This document shows positions 53,805 to 63,654 of a stretch of DNA of 64,000 nucleotides, piece by piece. Source of the DNA: Trinickia fusca (GTDB lineage: Bacteria; Pseudomonadota; Gammaproteobacteria; Burkholderiales; Burkholderiaceae); NCBI RefSeq assembly GCF_003628145.1, contig NZ_RBZV01000004.1, positions 296,998 through 360,997 of the forward strand, given 5' to 3'. The translations under genes were made by a program, and so were the position numbers. The notes under the pieces were generated by a model. The model searched no databases. It saw nothing but the letters and a program-made list of their open reading frames with translations, and was not told the origin of the DNA. Numbering within the stretch: position 1 is the first letter of the stretch; the number at the start of each line of letters is the position of its first letter.

Positions 53805-55181
53805 TCAGAGTGTGAGTTCGAACGATCGCGCGAGCATGCCCGGCAATCGCATCCCTCCGGTCGCACGCTCGCCCCACGTCGAATCGCTGAGCAACAGCTC
53901 GGGCTCCGCATCGAGTCTCTCGAGCTCATCGCCAAGCAGACGGTACAGGCTGTCGTCGAAGCGCATGGCATCGACGGGCGCGACGATCTTGCCGCCCTCG
54001 ACCCAAAACGTCGCGAAGCGCGTCATGCCCGTCAGGCGGCAATTCATGCGATCCGAGTAGTTCACATACCATAGATTGCCGACATACAGCCCCGAATCGA
54101 GCACGCTGAGCACATCGTCCGCCGCCAGATCGCCGCCCGCCATCGAGAGTGTCGTGACGATCTCTTCGGACAGCGCGCCGTTCGGCTTGAAGCCGTATTC
54201 GCGGGCGCTGCGCGCGTCGGTCAACCGTTCCACGCTACGCCCCGCCTGCACGAGCGGTACGCTTTCTCGTAGGTAGCCGTCATCGTTGAAGCCCGGCGTA
54301 ATGCCAAGGCTCAGGTCTTCGGTCAGCGTCACGCGCGGATCGAGCGCAACCTGGCCGACGTGGAGCTTGTACAGCTCGCTGCGCGAAGCGGCCTGCTGAC
54401 GCGCCGAAAAACCCTGCCACCCAACCGTTCCGAGCAACTCCTGCATCGCGGCCGGCGCCAGATAGGCGCGATAGCGGCCAGGCCCGAGCACATGCGGCGC
54501 ACGTCCGAGCACGGGCAGGCGCTGAGCGGCTTGCTCGACCTTGCGCGCGAACGTGTCATCGCTCCACGCATCCCCCGTGTACACGCTCTTGATCGCGCGA
54601 CCGCTGCGGTCGTAGAGCGACCAGCTGAAATTGAAGTTGGCCACCTCGTACCAGCCGCGGCTGCCGCTCGACGACGCGAAGCCGCGCATGATCGTGCCGC
54701 CCGCATAGAACCCGACGAAGTCGAGCCCGCGCGCGCATTCGGCCACCGTCCGCACGAGCGCGTGCGGCTCGGGCAAGACACCCGCGCGCCGCGTCGACTG
54801 CGTCCATTGCGAACGGTCGAACAAGAGGTGGGGATCGTCGGGCGCATCGCGCAAGCTGTCGCGCAGCGTCGCGAGCGCCTCGGTCACGTCGCGCAGATCG
54901 GCGACGGCGTCGCCGCCCAACGTCAGCGTCGAGTAGGCCTGCCGCGCGCCGTCGACGAGCCGCAGCGTCAGCTTGCCCTGCGACACGCTGCCGATCTGGC
55001 GCACCTTGCCTTCGTTGAAGCGAATGAACTCCGACTCCTCGGCCGACAACGACAGCAGCATCGTCTCCTCGCCCGAGCGCATGCGCTCGATCGCATCGGC
55101 GAGCCACGAGAAGTGTTGCTGCCAATCGGGGCTGGTCGCGATGGGCACAGCCTCTCCCGTGCGATTCGATGAATCCATCAT
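53805..55181 (-). CDS. TldE/PmbA-like metalloprotease subunit
   Basis: 458 residues of the TldD/PmbA fold without the HExxxH zinc motif, as expected for the non-catalytic TldE-type subunit of the TldD-TldE heterodimer. Features include EFIRFNEGKVRQIGSVSQGK and NYSDRMNCRLTGMTRFATFWVEGG. The ATG overlaps the tldD stop (ATGA). The complex cuts unfolded or modified peptides, and in E. coli it is needed for microcin B17 maturation. Confidence 0.88.
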   Translation of the reverse strand: MMDSSNRTGEAVPIATSPDWQQHFSWLADAIERMRSGEETMLLSLSAEESEFIRFNEGKVRQIGSVSQGKLTLRLVDGARQAYSTLTLGGDAVADLRDVTEALATLRDSLRDAPDDPHLLFDRSQWTQSTRRAGVLPEPHALVRTVAECARGLDFVGFYAGGTIMRGFASSSGSRGWYEVANFNFSWSLYDRSGRAIKSVYTGDAWSDDTFARKVEQAAQRLPVLGRAPHVLGPGRYRAYLAPAAMQELLGTVGWQGFSARQQAASRSELYKLHVGQVALDPRVTLTEDLSLGITPGFNDDGYLRESVPLVQAGRSVERLTDARSAREYGFKPNGALSEEIVTTLSMAGGDLAADDVLSVLDSGLYVGNLWYVNYSDRMNCRLTGMTRFATFWVEGGKIVAPVDAMRFDDSLYRLLGDELERLDAEPELLLSDSTWGERATGGMRLPGMLARSFELTL

Positions 55182-56614
55182 GCCCCTCCGAATACGTCGA
55201 CGTTGGCAAACACGCACGCGGGCGACGCATGGCCCACACGGATGATCTGCGAGGGCTCGCCCTTGCCGCAAAACGGCGTGCCGTAGATTTCGCGCGTCGT
55301 GTCGTTGCCGACGGCCTTCAGGCTGCGCCAAAAGCTCGCCGAGATGCCGCGATAGTTGGGTTGCTTGACGACTTGCGTGAGCTTGCCGTTCTCGATCAGT
55401 TGGCCGAACTCGCAGCCGAACTGGAATTTGTTGCGATGATCGTCGATCGACCACGACGTATTCGAGCGCATCAGGATGCCGTGCTCGATGCCGGCGATGA
55501 GCTCGTCGAGCGAGCTCGCGCCCGGCTCGATGTTCAGGTTCGCCATGCGATCGATCGGTGGACGGTTCCAGTTCGATGCGCGCGATGCGGCCACGCCCGA
55601 CAATTGGGCGCGCTGCTGTGACAGCGTGCCGCCGAGCGGCCGTTCGAGTATGCCGTCGCGGATCAGATAGTGTTTGCGCGCCTGTGCGCCGTCGTCGTCG
55701 AACGCATAGGTCGCGGCTTCTTCGAGCAGTTCGGGATCGAACGTGACGTTCAAGAGCTCAGAGCCGTAGCGGTAATTGCCGAACATCTCGGGCTTCACGA
55801 AGCTCCAACCGGCGAAGTTGCGCTCGTCGCCGAGAATGCGGTCGAGCTCGAGCGGATGACCGATCGACTCGTGGATTTGCAGCATCATCTGATCGGGCAT
55901 CAACAGCAGATCGCGCCGGCCCGACGGGCAATTCGGCGCGGCCAGCAGCTGCAATGCCTCGTCGGCCACACGCGCTCCCGCGCCGTCGAAGCCGTGACGC
56001 GCAAGGATCTCGAGGCCGCCCTGCCCGAGCAGGCCATGGCCCCCGCCCAGCGAGCGCACCTGTGTGTCGCCGCGCGCGTGCGCGGCCACGCTCAAATACG
56101 GCTTCAGGAAACGAAAACGTTGCGTGATGCGCACGCCGTCGCTCGTCAAATACAGCTGATCGGTGTGCGTGATCTGCACGCTTGCCGTGCGTTCGACGAT
56201 GCGCTCGTCGATGCGGGCGCTCGCGCATTCGTGGGCGAGGCGGTCGAGCCATTCGCCGCGCGTAGGCAGCGCGCGCTCGGCATGCGGCGACACGTAATCG
56301 CCACTCGTGGCCGGACGCGCGACGAGACGCTGATCGATCAGCGACACGCGAGCGGCGGCCCGCGCGCGTTCGCCCGCTCGTGCGAGCGCGGCTTGCAGGC
56401 CGGACGGTGAGAGGTCGGCCGTCGCCGCGTAGCCGGCACCGGCACCACACCAGGCCGTCAACATGGCGCCGCGATCGCGCAGCGTGGTGAACGGCTGAGC
56501 CACGTCGTTGCGCACGACGTGGTCCTCGATGCGCTCATCGACGATCCGTAGCGACCAGAAATCCGCTTCGCTCGTCAGCCCCGCTGCAGCTTCACTCCAC
56601 CGCTCATCGATCAT
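55178..56614 (-). CDS. TldD-like metalloprotease catalytic subunit
   Basis: 478 residues with the TldD zinc motif HESIGH (H248-E249, H253) and conserved C-terminal Cys-containing strands. It forms the active partner of the downstream TldE-like protein and works on peptides threaded into a closed chamber. The ATG overlaps the stop of the peptide-importer ATPase gene, an unusual coupling of uptake and proteolysis. Many genomes carry tldD and pmbA apart from any transporter, so this may be a specialised second pair. Confidence 0.9.
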   Translation of the reverse strand: MIDERWSEAAAGLTSEADFWSLRIVDERIEDHVVRNDVAQPFTTLRDRGAMLTAWCGAGAGYAATADLSPSGLQAALARAGERARAAARVSLIDQRLVARPATSGDYVSPHAERALPTRGEWLDRLAHECASARIDERIVERTASVQITHTDQLYLTSDGVRITQRFRFLKPYLSVAAHARGDTQVRSLGGGHGLLGQGGLEILARHGFDGAGARVADEALQLLAAPNCPSGRRDLLLMPDQMMLQIHESIGHPLELDRILGDERNFAGWSFVKPEMFGNYRYGSELLNVTFDPELLEEAATYAFDDDGAQARKHYLIRDGILERPLGGTLSQQRAQLSGVAASRASNWNRPPIDRMANLNIEPGASSLDELIAGIEHGILMRSNTSWSIDDHRNKFQFGCEFGQLIENGKLTQVVKQPNYRGISASFWRSLKAVGNDTTREIYGTPFCGKGEPSQIIRVGHASPACVFANVDVFGGA

Positions 56615-58254
56615 GCAAGCTCCTCACGCGTATCGGCTTCCGGCATCTGCATCGACGCAGCGAGCAACGACTGCGTATACGGATGCGACGGAGCCTGCAG
56701 CACCTGCAGCGTATCGCCGGATTCGACGATGCGCCCCGACTTCATCACGACGACGCGGTGCGCCATCGCGCGCATCACGGCCAGATCGTGCGTGATGAAC
56801 AGATAGCTGAGGCCGTACTTCTTTTGCAGACGCGTGAGCAGGCCCAGCACTTGTTGCTGAACGGACACGTCGAGCGCACTCGTCGGCTCGTCGAGCACCA
56901 GCAGTTCGGGCTCGACCGCCAACGCGCGTGCGATCGCAATACGCTGCCGCTGACCGCCCGAAAACTCGTGCGGATAGCGCAGCAGCGCATCGGCCGGCAA
57001 CCCGACCTCTTCGAGCAGCTCGGCCACTCGCGCGCTGCGCGCTTTCGCGTCGAGCGAAGGCTTGTGCACGCGCAGCCCCTCGCCGACGATCTGCTCGATC
57101 GTCATGCGCGGCGACAACGAACCGAACGGATCCTGAAACACCACCTGCATGCGGGCGCAGAGCGCGCACCATTCCGCGCTGGACGCACGGAACGACGCGA
57201 GCGAGCGGCCCCCGATCTTCACCTCGCCGGCCGCAGCGCGCTGCAAGCCCAGCACGGTCGATGCCATCGTCGACTTGCCCGAGCCCGACTCGCCGACGAT
57301 GCCGACCGTCTCGCCACGGCGCAGCGTCAAGTCGACGTCTTGTACGGCGCGGAACTTCGCGCTGCCGAACAGGCCACGCACGCCCTTGACGCTCATGCGG
57401 TAATCGACGGCCAGCCCTTTGATGTCCAACACGTTCGGCGCCGTTGCCGGCACGGGATCGATGTTGCGGCGCGGTTCGCTATCGAGCAGGCGCTGCGTAT
57501 ACGGGTGCTGCGGGTTCGTGAAGAGCGCTTCGGTCGTATTCGTTTCGACGAGCACGCCCTTCTCCATCACGGCCACGCGCTGCGCGAAGCGTCGCACGAG
57601 GTTGAGGTCGTGCGTGATCAACAGCACGGCCATGCCACGGTCAGCGGCTTCCTGCTCTTGCAGGCCGATCAGCAAGTCGACGATCTGCTGGCGCACGGTC
57701 ACGTCGAGCGCCGTGGTGGGCTCGTCGGCGAGCAGCAGGCGCGGACGGCACGCCAGCGCCATCGCGATCATCGCGCGTTGACGCTGACCGCCCGAAAGCT
57801 GATGCGGGAAGCTGTCGATGCGTCGCTCCGGCTCGGGAATGCCCGTGCGCCGCAGCAGTTCGATACCGCGCGCACGCGCGGCGTTGGGCCGCAAGCCTTC
57901 ATGCAGCCGCAGGCTTTCGGCGATCTGCTTGCCGATCGTGTACAGCGGATTGAGCGCCGTCATCGGCTCTTGGAACACCATCGCGATATCGGCGCCGCGC
58001 ACGCCGCGCATCTGCTGTTCGCTCTTGCTCAGCAGGTCTTCGCCGTCGAACATGATGCGGCCCGCGTACTTCGCATGTTGCACGAGACGCAGGATCGACA
58101 GCGCGGTCACGCTCTTGCCCGAGCCTGACTCGCCGACCAGCGCGACACGCTCGCCGCGGCTGACCGCTAGATTCAGATCGCGCACGACCGATTTATCGCC
58201 GAAACCGATCGACAAGTCCTCGATCCGCAGCAGGGGCTGATTGTTGCTCATCAC
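56611..58254 (-). CDS. yejF: Peptide ABC importer ATPase, two cassettes (YejF type)
   Basis: 547 residues with two complete ABC domains: GESGSGKSV/LSGGQRQR/LLLADEPT in the first half and GESGSGKST/FSGGQRQR/LVLDEPTS in the second. Energises the YejBE permease. Overlaps both yejE and tldD by 4 bases. Confidence 0.93.
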   Translation of the reverse strand: MMSNNQPLLRIEDLSIGFGDKSVVRDLNLAVSRGERVALVGESGSGKSVTALSILRLVQHAKYAGRIMFDGEDLLSKSEQQMRGVRGADIAMVFQEPMTALNPLYTIGKQIAESLRLHEGLRPNAARARGIELLRRTGIPEPERRIDSFPHQLSGGQRQRAMIAMALACRPRLLLADEPTTALDVTVRQQIVDLLIGLQEQEAADRGMAVLLITHDLNLVRRFAQRVAVMEKGVLVETNTTEALFTNPQHPYTQRLLDSEPRRNIDPVPATAPNVLDIKGLAVDYRMSVKGVRGLFGSAKFRAVQDVDLTLRRGETVGIVGESGSGKSTMASTVLGLQRAAAGEVKIGGRSLASFRASSAEWCALCARMQVVFQDPFGSLSPRMTIEQIVGEGLRVHKPSLDAKARSARVAELLEEVGLPADALLRYPHEFSGGQRQRIAIARALAVEPELLVLDEPTSALDVSVQQQVLGLLTRLQKKYGLSYLFITHDLAVMRAMAHRVVVMKSGRIVESGDTLQVLQAPSHPYTQSLLAASMQMPEADTREELA

Positions 58255-59363
58255 TTCGCCCCTCCGAAGGCCGAACCACGGTTGCGCGTATCGAGCGCGT
58301 TACGCAAGGCGTCGCCCATGAACGTCAGCAGCAGCAGCGTGATGACGAGCGCGGAGAACGCCGAAATCGAAATCCACCAGGCATCGAGGTTGTTCTTGCC
58401 TTCTTGCAGCAGCTCGCCGAGGCTCGGCGTCGGCGCCGGGACGCCAAGGCCGAGGAAGTCGAGACTGGTGAGCGACAAAATCGCCGCGCTCATGCGGAAC
58501 GGCAGGAACGTGATGACGGGCGTGAGACTGTTGGGCAACACATGGCGCCAGATGATCTGCCAGTTCGACAGACCCATCGTGCGCGCCGCCTTCACATAGT
58601 CGAGCGAGCGGTTGCGCAGGAACTCGGCCCGCACGTAGTCGGACAGCACGAGCCAGCCGAACATCGACAGCAGGATGAACAGCAGCCACAACGTCGGTTC
58701 GAAGATCGACGCGAAAATGATCAAGAGGTACAGGTCCGGCATCGACGCCCAGATCTCGATCAGGCGCTGCCCGATGAGGTCGGTGCGTCCGCCGTAGAAG
58801 CCCTGTATCGCCCCCGTCAGCACACCGAACACGACGCCCGATATCGTCAACGCGAACGCCATCAGCACCGAGACGCGGAAGCCGTACAACAGCCGGGACA
58901 GCACGTCACGCCCGAACTGATCGGTGCCGAGCCAGTTTGCCGACGACGGCGGCGCCGGAAACGGCCGCACGGCGAAGTAGTCGATCGTGTCGTAGTAGTT
59001 GTGGTTGAACGGATAGATCGCGAAGTTGCCGTTCGATTCGATGCGCGAACGGATATACGGATCGAGGTAGTTCGTCTTGGCGGGGAAGTCGCCACCGAAC
59101 TGTGTCTCCGGATACTCCTTCACGATCGGAAAGTAGTAGTGGCCTTCGTAGCGCACGACGAGCGGCTTGTCGTTGGCGATCAGCTCGCCGGCGAGGCTCA
59201 CCACGAACAGCACGACGAAGAGCACGAGGCTCCAGTAGCCCAGGCGCTCGCGCTTGAAGCGCAGCCAGGTACGCCGCCACGGCGAAATCGACGCCGCCGG
59301 TGCAGCGGTGGCCGGCTTAGCGGTCCATGCGCTCGAATTGGATGCGGGGGTCGACGAGGACAT
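58251..59363 (-). CDS. yejE: Peptide ABC importer permease (YejE type)
   Basis: About 370 residues: one N-terminal helix, a periplasmic segment (YEGHYYFPIVKEYPETQFGGDF) characteristic of YejE, then a BPD_transp domain with the EAA-type loop AARTMGLSNWQIIWRHVLPN. ATGs at 59378 and 59363 are possible; either way it overlaps the yejB 3' end by about 50-60 bases. Confidence 0.92.
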   Translation of the reverse strand: MSSSTPASNSSAWTAKPATAAPAASISPWRRTWLRFKRERLGYWSLVLFVVLFVVSLAGELIANDKPLVVRYEGHYYFPIVKEYPETQFGGDFPAKTNYLDPYIRSRIESNGNFAIYPFNHNYYDTIDYFAVRPFPAPPSSANWLGTDQFGRDVLSRLLYGFRVSVLMAFALTISGVVFGVLTGAIQGFYGGRTDLIGQRLIEIWASMPDLYLLIIFASIFEPTLWLLFILLSMFGWLVLSDYVRAEFLRNRSLDYVKAARTMGLSNWQIIWRHVLPNSLTPVITFLPFRMSAAILSLTSLDFLGLGVPAPTPSLGELLQEGKNNLDAWWISISAFSALVITLLLLTFMGDALRNALDTRNRGSAFGGAK

Positions 59364-60375
59364 AGCAGACGTCAGCAATAAGTTTGGTAACGAGACCGAT
59401 CAAGGTGAACAGGAACAGCGAGCCGAGCACTACGGGGTAGTCGCGGCGAATCACCGAGTCGTACGAGAGTTGGCCCATGCCGTCGAGCGAGAACAGCGTC
59501 TCGATCAGCAGGTTGCCGTTCAGGAACGCGCCGACGAATGCTGTCGGCAAACCCGTCAGCAGCGGAATCGCGGCATTGCGCAGCACGTGCTTCCACAGCA
59601 CGTCGCGCTCGGGCGCCCCCTTGGCACGCGCCGTCAGCACGTATTGACGGCCGATCTCCTCGAGGAACGTGTTCTTCGTGAGGATCGTGACGATCGCAAA
59701 GTTGCCGACCACCGATGCCGTCACGGGCAACACCATGTGCCACAGATAGTCGAGCAGCTTGCCGATCGTGCTGAGATCGTCGAAGTTGTCCGACGTCAGC
59801 CCGCGCATCGGGAACACCTGCCAGAACGTGCCGCCGCCGAACAGCATCAGCAGCAGCACGCCGAGCACGAAGCCCGGGATCGCGTAGCCGATCAGCACCA
59901 GTACGCTCGTGACCGTGTCGAAGCGGGTGCCGTTACGCACCGCCTTCGCGATCCCGAGCGGCACCGATACGGCGTACGTCAATATCACCGTCCATAGCCC
60001 CAATGAGATCGACACAGGCAGCTTGTCCTTGATGACCTGCCAGACGCTCTCGTGCTGGAAGTACGACTGACCGAGGTCGAACGTCGCGTAGTTCTTCATC
60101 ATCAGGAAGTAGCGCGTGAGCGGCGGCTTGTCGAAGCCGAACTGCTTCTTGATCTGCTCGATCTGCTGCGGATCGACGCCCTGGCTGCCGTGGTAGCCGC
60201 CGCCACCGCCGCCGCCATCGCCGCCGCCACCGTGCTGCGCGCCGTGGCGCATCAGCATCACCATCTGCTCGACCGGTCCGCCCGGTACGAACTGCGTGAC
60301 GACGAAAGTCAGCGTGATGACCCCGATCAGTGTCGGGATCATCAGCAGCAGACGTCTGAGAATGTAAGCAAGCAT
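59317..60375 (-). CDS. yejB: Peptide ABC importer permease (YejB type)
   Basis: 352 residues, start MLAYILRRLLLMIPTLIGV with AGGAG 6 bases before the ATG at 60375. A Gly/His-rich insert (about residues 45-65, GGGDGGGGGGGY) lies in the first periplasmic loop, as in many beta-proteobacterial YejB proteins. EAA loop in TARAKGAPERDVLWKHVLRN. Confidence 0.92.
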   Translation of the reverse strand: MLAYILRRLLLMIPTLIGVITLTFVVTQFVPGGPVEQMVMLMRHGAQHGGGGDGGGGGGGYHGSQGVDPQQIEQIKKQFGFDKPPLTRYFLMMKNYATFDLGQSYFQHESVWQVIKDKLPVSISLGLWTVILTYAVSVPLGIAKAVRNGTRFDTVTSVLVLIGYAIPGFVLGVLLLMLFGGGTFWQVFPMRGLTSDNFDDLSTIGKLLDYLWHMVLPVTASVVGNFAIVTILTKNTFLEEIGRQYVLTARAKGAPERDVLWKHVLRNAAIPLLTGLPTAFVGAFLNGNLLIETLFSLDGMGQLSYDSVIRRDYPVVLGSLFLFTLIGLVTKLIADVCYVLVDPRIQFERMDR

Positions 60376-60383
60376 GGCACTCC

Positions 60384-62282
60384 TCAATGCGCTGCGGTTG
60401 CGGAAGCGGCTGGCTCAGCCGCCGTCTGCGTCTTCGGTGCCGCCTGCGGAGCGCCTGCGCTCGCGCCCTGCGGCTTGCGGTACCAGTAATCGATCACCCA
60501 GTCCTCGTACTGATACGAATCAGGCACAACCGCCGGAAATCCGAGCGACGTCTTGTAGCCGATGCGCGCGTGCGGCATGTAGTACTGCGGCACGAGGTAA
60601 TACTCGTTGATCAGCACGCGGTCGAGCGCATGGGTGGCCGTCTCCAGATCGTCGAGCGTGGTCGCCGAGATCGCCGTTTTCACGAGCGAGTCGACGGCCT
60701 TCGAGCGGATGCCCGAGTAGTTCTCCGAACCGACTTCCGACGCCGCCTGGCTCGTGAAGCGGCGCACGAGCTCGATGCCAGGAATCGTGACAGGCGGATA
60801 GATGAACGTCGTCATGTCGTACTCGAAGTTGTCGAGCCGCTTCTGATAGAGCGCCGAGTCGAGCTCGCGCAGATGCGCCTGGATGCCGAGCGTCTGCAGC
60901 GCCTGCGTGTACGGCACGATCAGGCGATCCATGCCGGGCTCGTCGTCCATGATCTCGATCGTCATCGCGTTGCCGTCGGCATCGCGCAGCGCGCCGTCGC
61001 GGTAGTGCCAGCCCGCTTCGCCAAGCAGCCGGCGCGCTTCGCGCAGGTTCGCGCGCTGCGAGCTCGGCGCCAGCGTGCTCGGCGACTTCACCATCGGCCC
61101 GAAAACTTCGGACGGCAGTTCCTTGCGGTACGGCTCGAGCAGCTGGAGCTCCTTGTCGCTCGGCATGCCCTTGGCGGCAAACGGACTGTCGTCCCAGAAG
61201 CTGTTCAGACGCACGTACTGGCCGTAAAACATCATCCGGTTCATCCAGTCGTAGTCGAACGCGAGGGCCAGTGCATGACGGACGCGACGGTCCTTGAACT
61301 GCGACTTGCGCGTGTTGATCAGGAAGCCCTGCATCTGCGCCGGGCCATCGTTCCACACGCCCTTCGTGATGAGGCCCGACTTGAAGTTCTTGCCCACGTA
61401 CTTGCGCGCCCACTGCGTCGAGCTGTATTCGACGTGCGCATCGGCATCGCCGGCCTTCAGCGCCTCGAGCATCGTGTACTGATCGAGGTACAGCTTGAAC
61501 TTCACGCGCTCGAAGTGGAACATGCCGCGTCGCGAGGGCAGGTTCGCTGCCCAGTAGTTCGGGTTGCGGCGATAAATGATCTCTTTGTTGTTCTTGCGCG
61601 ATTCGATCAGGTACGGGCTGCTCGCGATCGGCGGATCGACGGCGAGCTGATCGAACGGTACACGTTTGCCGTCTGAGCGCATCCCCCACTTCTGCGAGAA
61701 CACCGGGATATCGCCTGCCACCAGCGGGGCGACACGTGACGCATCGGCAAAGTCGAAGCGCACAGTATGGCGATCGACCACCGTGGCGCGTTTGATGACG
61801 GAGAATTGCGACCCGAAGACCGGCGACGCCTGCTGGCTCTTGAGCGTATCGAGCGAGTATTTGACGTCGGCTGCGGTGATCGGATCGCCGTTCGAGAAAC
61901 GCGCGGCAGGATTGATGTGGAACGTCGCCGACAGGTTGTCAGGCGCCACTTCGACATCGTCGGCAATCAGCGGATATTCGGAGGCGAGCTCATCCCAGCT
62001 GCGCTGCATCAGCGTGTCGAACATCAGGTTCTGGATGTCCGGCGCTGCCGAGCCGCGCACGATGAACGGATTCAGCGAATCGTAGCTTTGCGCCTGATTG
62101 TAGTTCTCGAAGTTCAGGTCGCCCGTTCGCGGCGCATTAGGGTCCGCGTAGTCGAAATGCGTGAAATTCGCCGGATACTTCGGCTCCCCGAATTGCGCGA
62201 TGCCTGGCTTCGCGTGCACGGGCAAGGCCAGCGCGACACCGAGCGTCGTCGCGAGCAGCAGGCGAAACGTGACTGGTCTCAT
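60384..62282 (-). CDS. yejA: Peptide ABC importer periplasmic binding protein (YejA type)
   Basis: 632 residues: Sec signal peptide (1 to about 24, ALPVHAKPG), then the SBP_bac_5 fold (FSNGDPITAADVKYSLDTLKS). YejA-type binding proteins take large or modified peptides such as microcin C. The C-terminal tail is Ala/Pro-rich. First gene of the long train; the 150-base gap upstream (62283-62432) should hold its promoter, but no clear element can be named. Confidence 0.92.
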   Translation of the reverse strand: MRPVTFRLLLATTLGVALALPVHAKPGIAQFGEPKYPANFTHFDYADPNAPRTGDLNFENYNQAQSYDSLNPFIVRGSAAPDIQNLMFDTLMQRSWDELASEYPLIADDVEVAPDNLSATFHINPAARFSNGDPITAADVKYSLDTLKSQQASPVFGSQFSVIKRATVVDRHTVRFDFADASRVAPLVAGDIPVFSQKWGMRSDGKRVPFDQLAVDPPIASSPYLIESRKNNKEIIYRRNPNYWAANLPSRRGMFHFERVKFKLYLDQYTMLEALKAGDADAHVEYSSTQWARKYVGKNFKSGLITKGVWNDGPAQMQGFLINTRKSQFKDRRVRHALALAFDYDWMNRMMFYGQYVRLNSFWDDSPFAAKGMPSDKELQLLEPYRKELPSEVFGPMVKSPSTLAPSSQRANLREARRLLGEAGWHYRDGALRDADGNAMTIEIMDDEPGMDRLIVPYTQALQTLGIQAHLRELDSALYQKRLDNFEYDMTTFIYPPVTIPGIELVRRFTSQAASEVGSENYSGIRSKAVDSLVKTAISATTLDDLETATHALDRVLINEYYLVPQYYMPHARIGYKTSLGFPAVVPDSYQYEDWVIDYWYRKPQGASAGAPQAAPKTQTAAEPAASATAAH

Positions 62283-62432
62283 TTTCTATGTGCGTGAGGG
62301 CGCATACCGGTTCACGCGATGCATGACCGGTATGCCGTTCATCGGATCGATGATGAGGGAGCGGGCGCTCAGGCGCCTGGGTTCATGCGCCGCACGGTGC
62401 GGCCCATGACGCAGGCGTGTTCGCCCGCCCGA

Positions 62433-63641
62433 TCATTTCGACGCAACCAGCAGCCAGAGCCGCGCGAGATCGGCCGCGCCGTCCGTGCCCTTGACCGCGC
62501 GGAACGCCTGTACGGCGCGCGTCTTCTGGCCAGCCACGTAATACGCGATGCCCAGGTGCAGCTGCGCCTCGTCGGGATGGTCGAGCCCGCCCTTAGCGAT
62601 AGCCGCTTCCATCATCGCGAGACCGTCTTTGGCCTGCCCTGCGTAGACCTTGTTGAAGCCCTGGTCGATCGCCGGGATGGGTACGCCATTGCTGTCGGTC
62701 GCGCCACCTTGCGCACGCTTGGCCGCGAGCGCCTGCAAGCGCTTCTCGCGATCAGCCTGTGCATCGTGTCCGAGCACGCCCGACGTGAAGCCCTGGTCGA
62801 TGACTTGCTTGGCCTCGGCCGTCGTACCGGCGACGATCGAGAGCTGCGTCATCTCCATGTAGTCGTCAGCCGTCGCGAGCGAGCCCATCGTACGGCGCAG
62901 GCGATACGTGTCGACGTCGAGACGCGACGAGTAACCCGGCTTGTTGCGAATCGCGTGGAACAGGTCGTCCCAGTACGACTGCTTCGGGTGATAGGCGACG
63001 AGCTTCTCGAGTGCGCCGCGATAAGCCGTGTCGTCCTTGTTGCGTTGCGCGCAGGTGGCGAGCAATTGCAGGTTCGACTCGTCGGGGGCACGTCCGCCGC
63101 GCACTTCGGCATCGGCGCTGCTCTTGAGCAGACCCACGACGTTGCCGCAGTCGTTCGACAGGTAGTACGACTGCACGAGCAGCGTACGCATCTGCGGATC
63201 GCCGCCGCCGGCCTTCTGATAGCGCTGTGCGACCTGAATCGCACGTGCGTAGTTGTGCTGCTGGAAGTACACGCCGGCCAGGGTGGCCGTCACGCGCTGC
63301 TCGTCCTCGCCTTTGAGCTGACCCGAGCCCAGCAGCGTCTCGTACGCTTGCGCGGCCGTGCCCGTTTCACCGGCGGCCATCGCAGCCGCGCCGCGCATTT
63401 CCTCGACCATGTAGGTCTCGTACGGCGTTTTGCCCGGCACTGCCGCGGCCTGCGCGATCTTGCCGAGCGCATCCTTGTACTTGTGAGCCCGGTACAGATC
63501 CTGAGCCGCATTCAGCGGCTTGGCCACATCCGGGCGCAGCGTGTCCGCGGCATACGTGGTGGCCGGCGCGGCAGCGAGCATGAAGAGCCCGCTCGCGACG
63601 GCCGCGAACGCGGCCTGCTTGAAGCGTCGATGGATCGTTCG
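62433..63641 (-). CDS. Exported TPR-type protein
   Basis: 402 residues: Sec signal (about 1-33, ending ATTYAAD), then helical TPR-like repeats (DLYRAHKYKDALGKIAQAA, AGVYFQQHNYARAIQVAQRY, AQLHLGIAYYVAGQKTRAVQ). AAGGAAG precedes the ATG at 63641. It lies 13 bases after an exbD gene and is probably a periplasmic partner of a TonB/ExbBD-type energy-transducing complex. Function unknown. Confidence 0.85.
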   Translation of the reverse strand, partial: RTIHRRFKQAAFAAVASGLFMLAAAPATTYAADTLRPDVAKPLNAAQDLYRAHKYKDALGKIAQAAAVPGKTPYETYMVEEMRGAAAMAAGETGTAAQAYETLLGSGQLKGEDEQRVTATLAGVYFQQHNYARAIQVAQRYQKAGGGDPQMRTLLVQSYYLSNDCGNVVGLLKSSADAEVRGGRAPDESNLQLLATCAQRNKDDTAYRGALEKLVAYHPKQSYWDDLFHAIRNKPGYSSRLDVDTYRLRRTMGSLATADDYMEMTQLSIVAGTTAEAKQVIDQGFTSGVLGHDAQADREKRLQALAAKRAQGGATDSNGVPIPAIDQGFNKVYAGQAKDGLAMMEAAIAKGGLDHPDEAQLHLGIAYYVAGQKTRAVQAFRAVKGTDGAADLARLWLLVASK

Positions 63642-63654
63642 CATTGCGACTTCC

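Noticed and set aside
60180-60240. Gly-coding repeat tract in yejB as a contingency repeat
   Set aside because: It is imperfect codon repetition encoding a Gly-rich loop seen in many YejB proteins; slippage would need a pure tandem tract.
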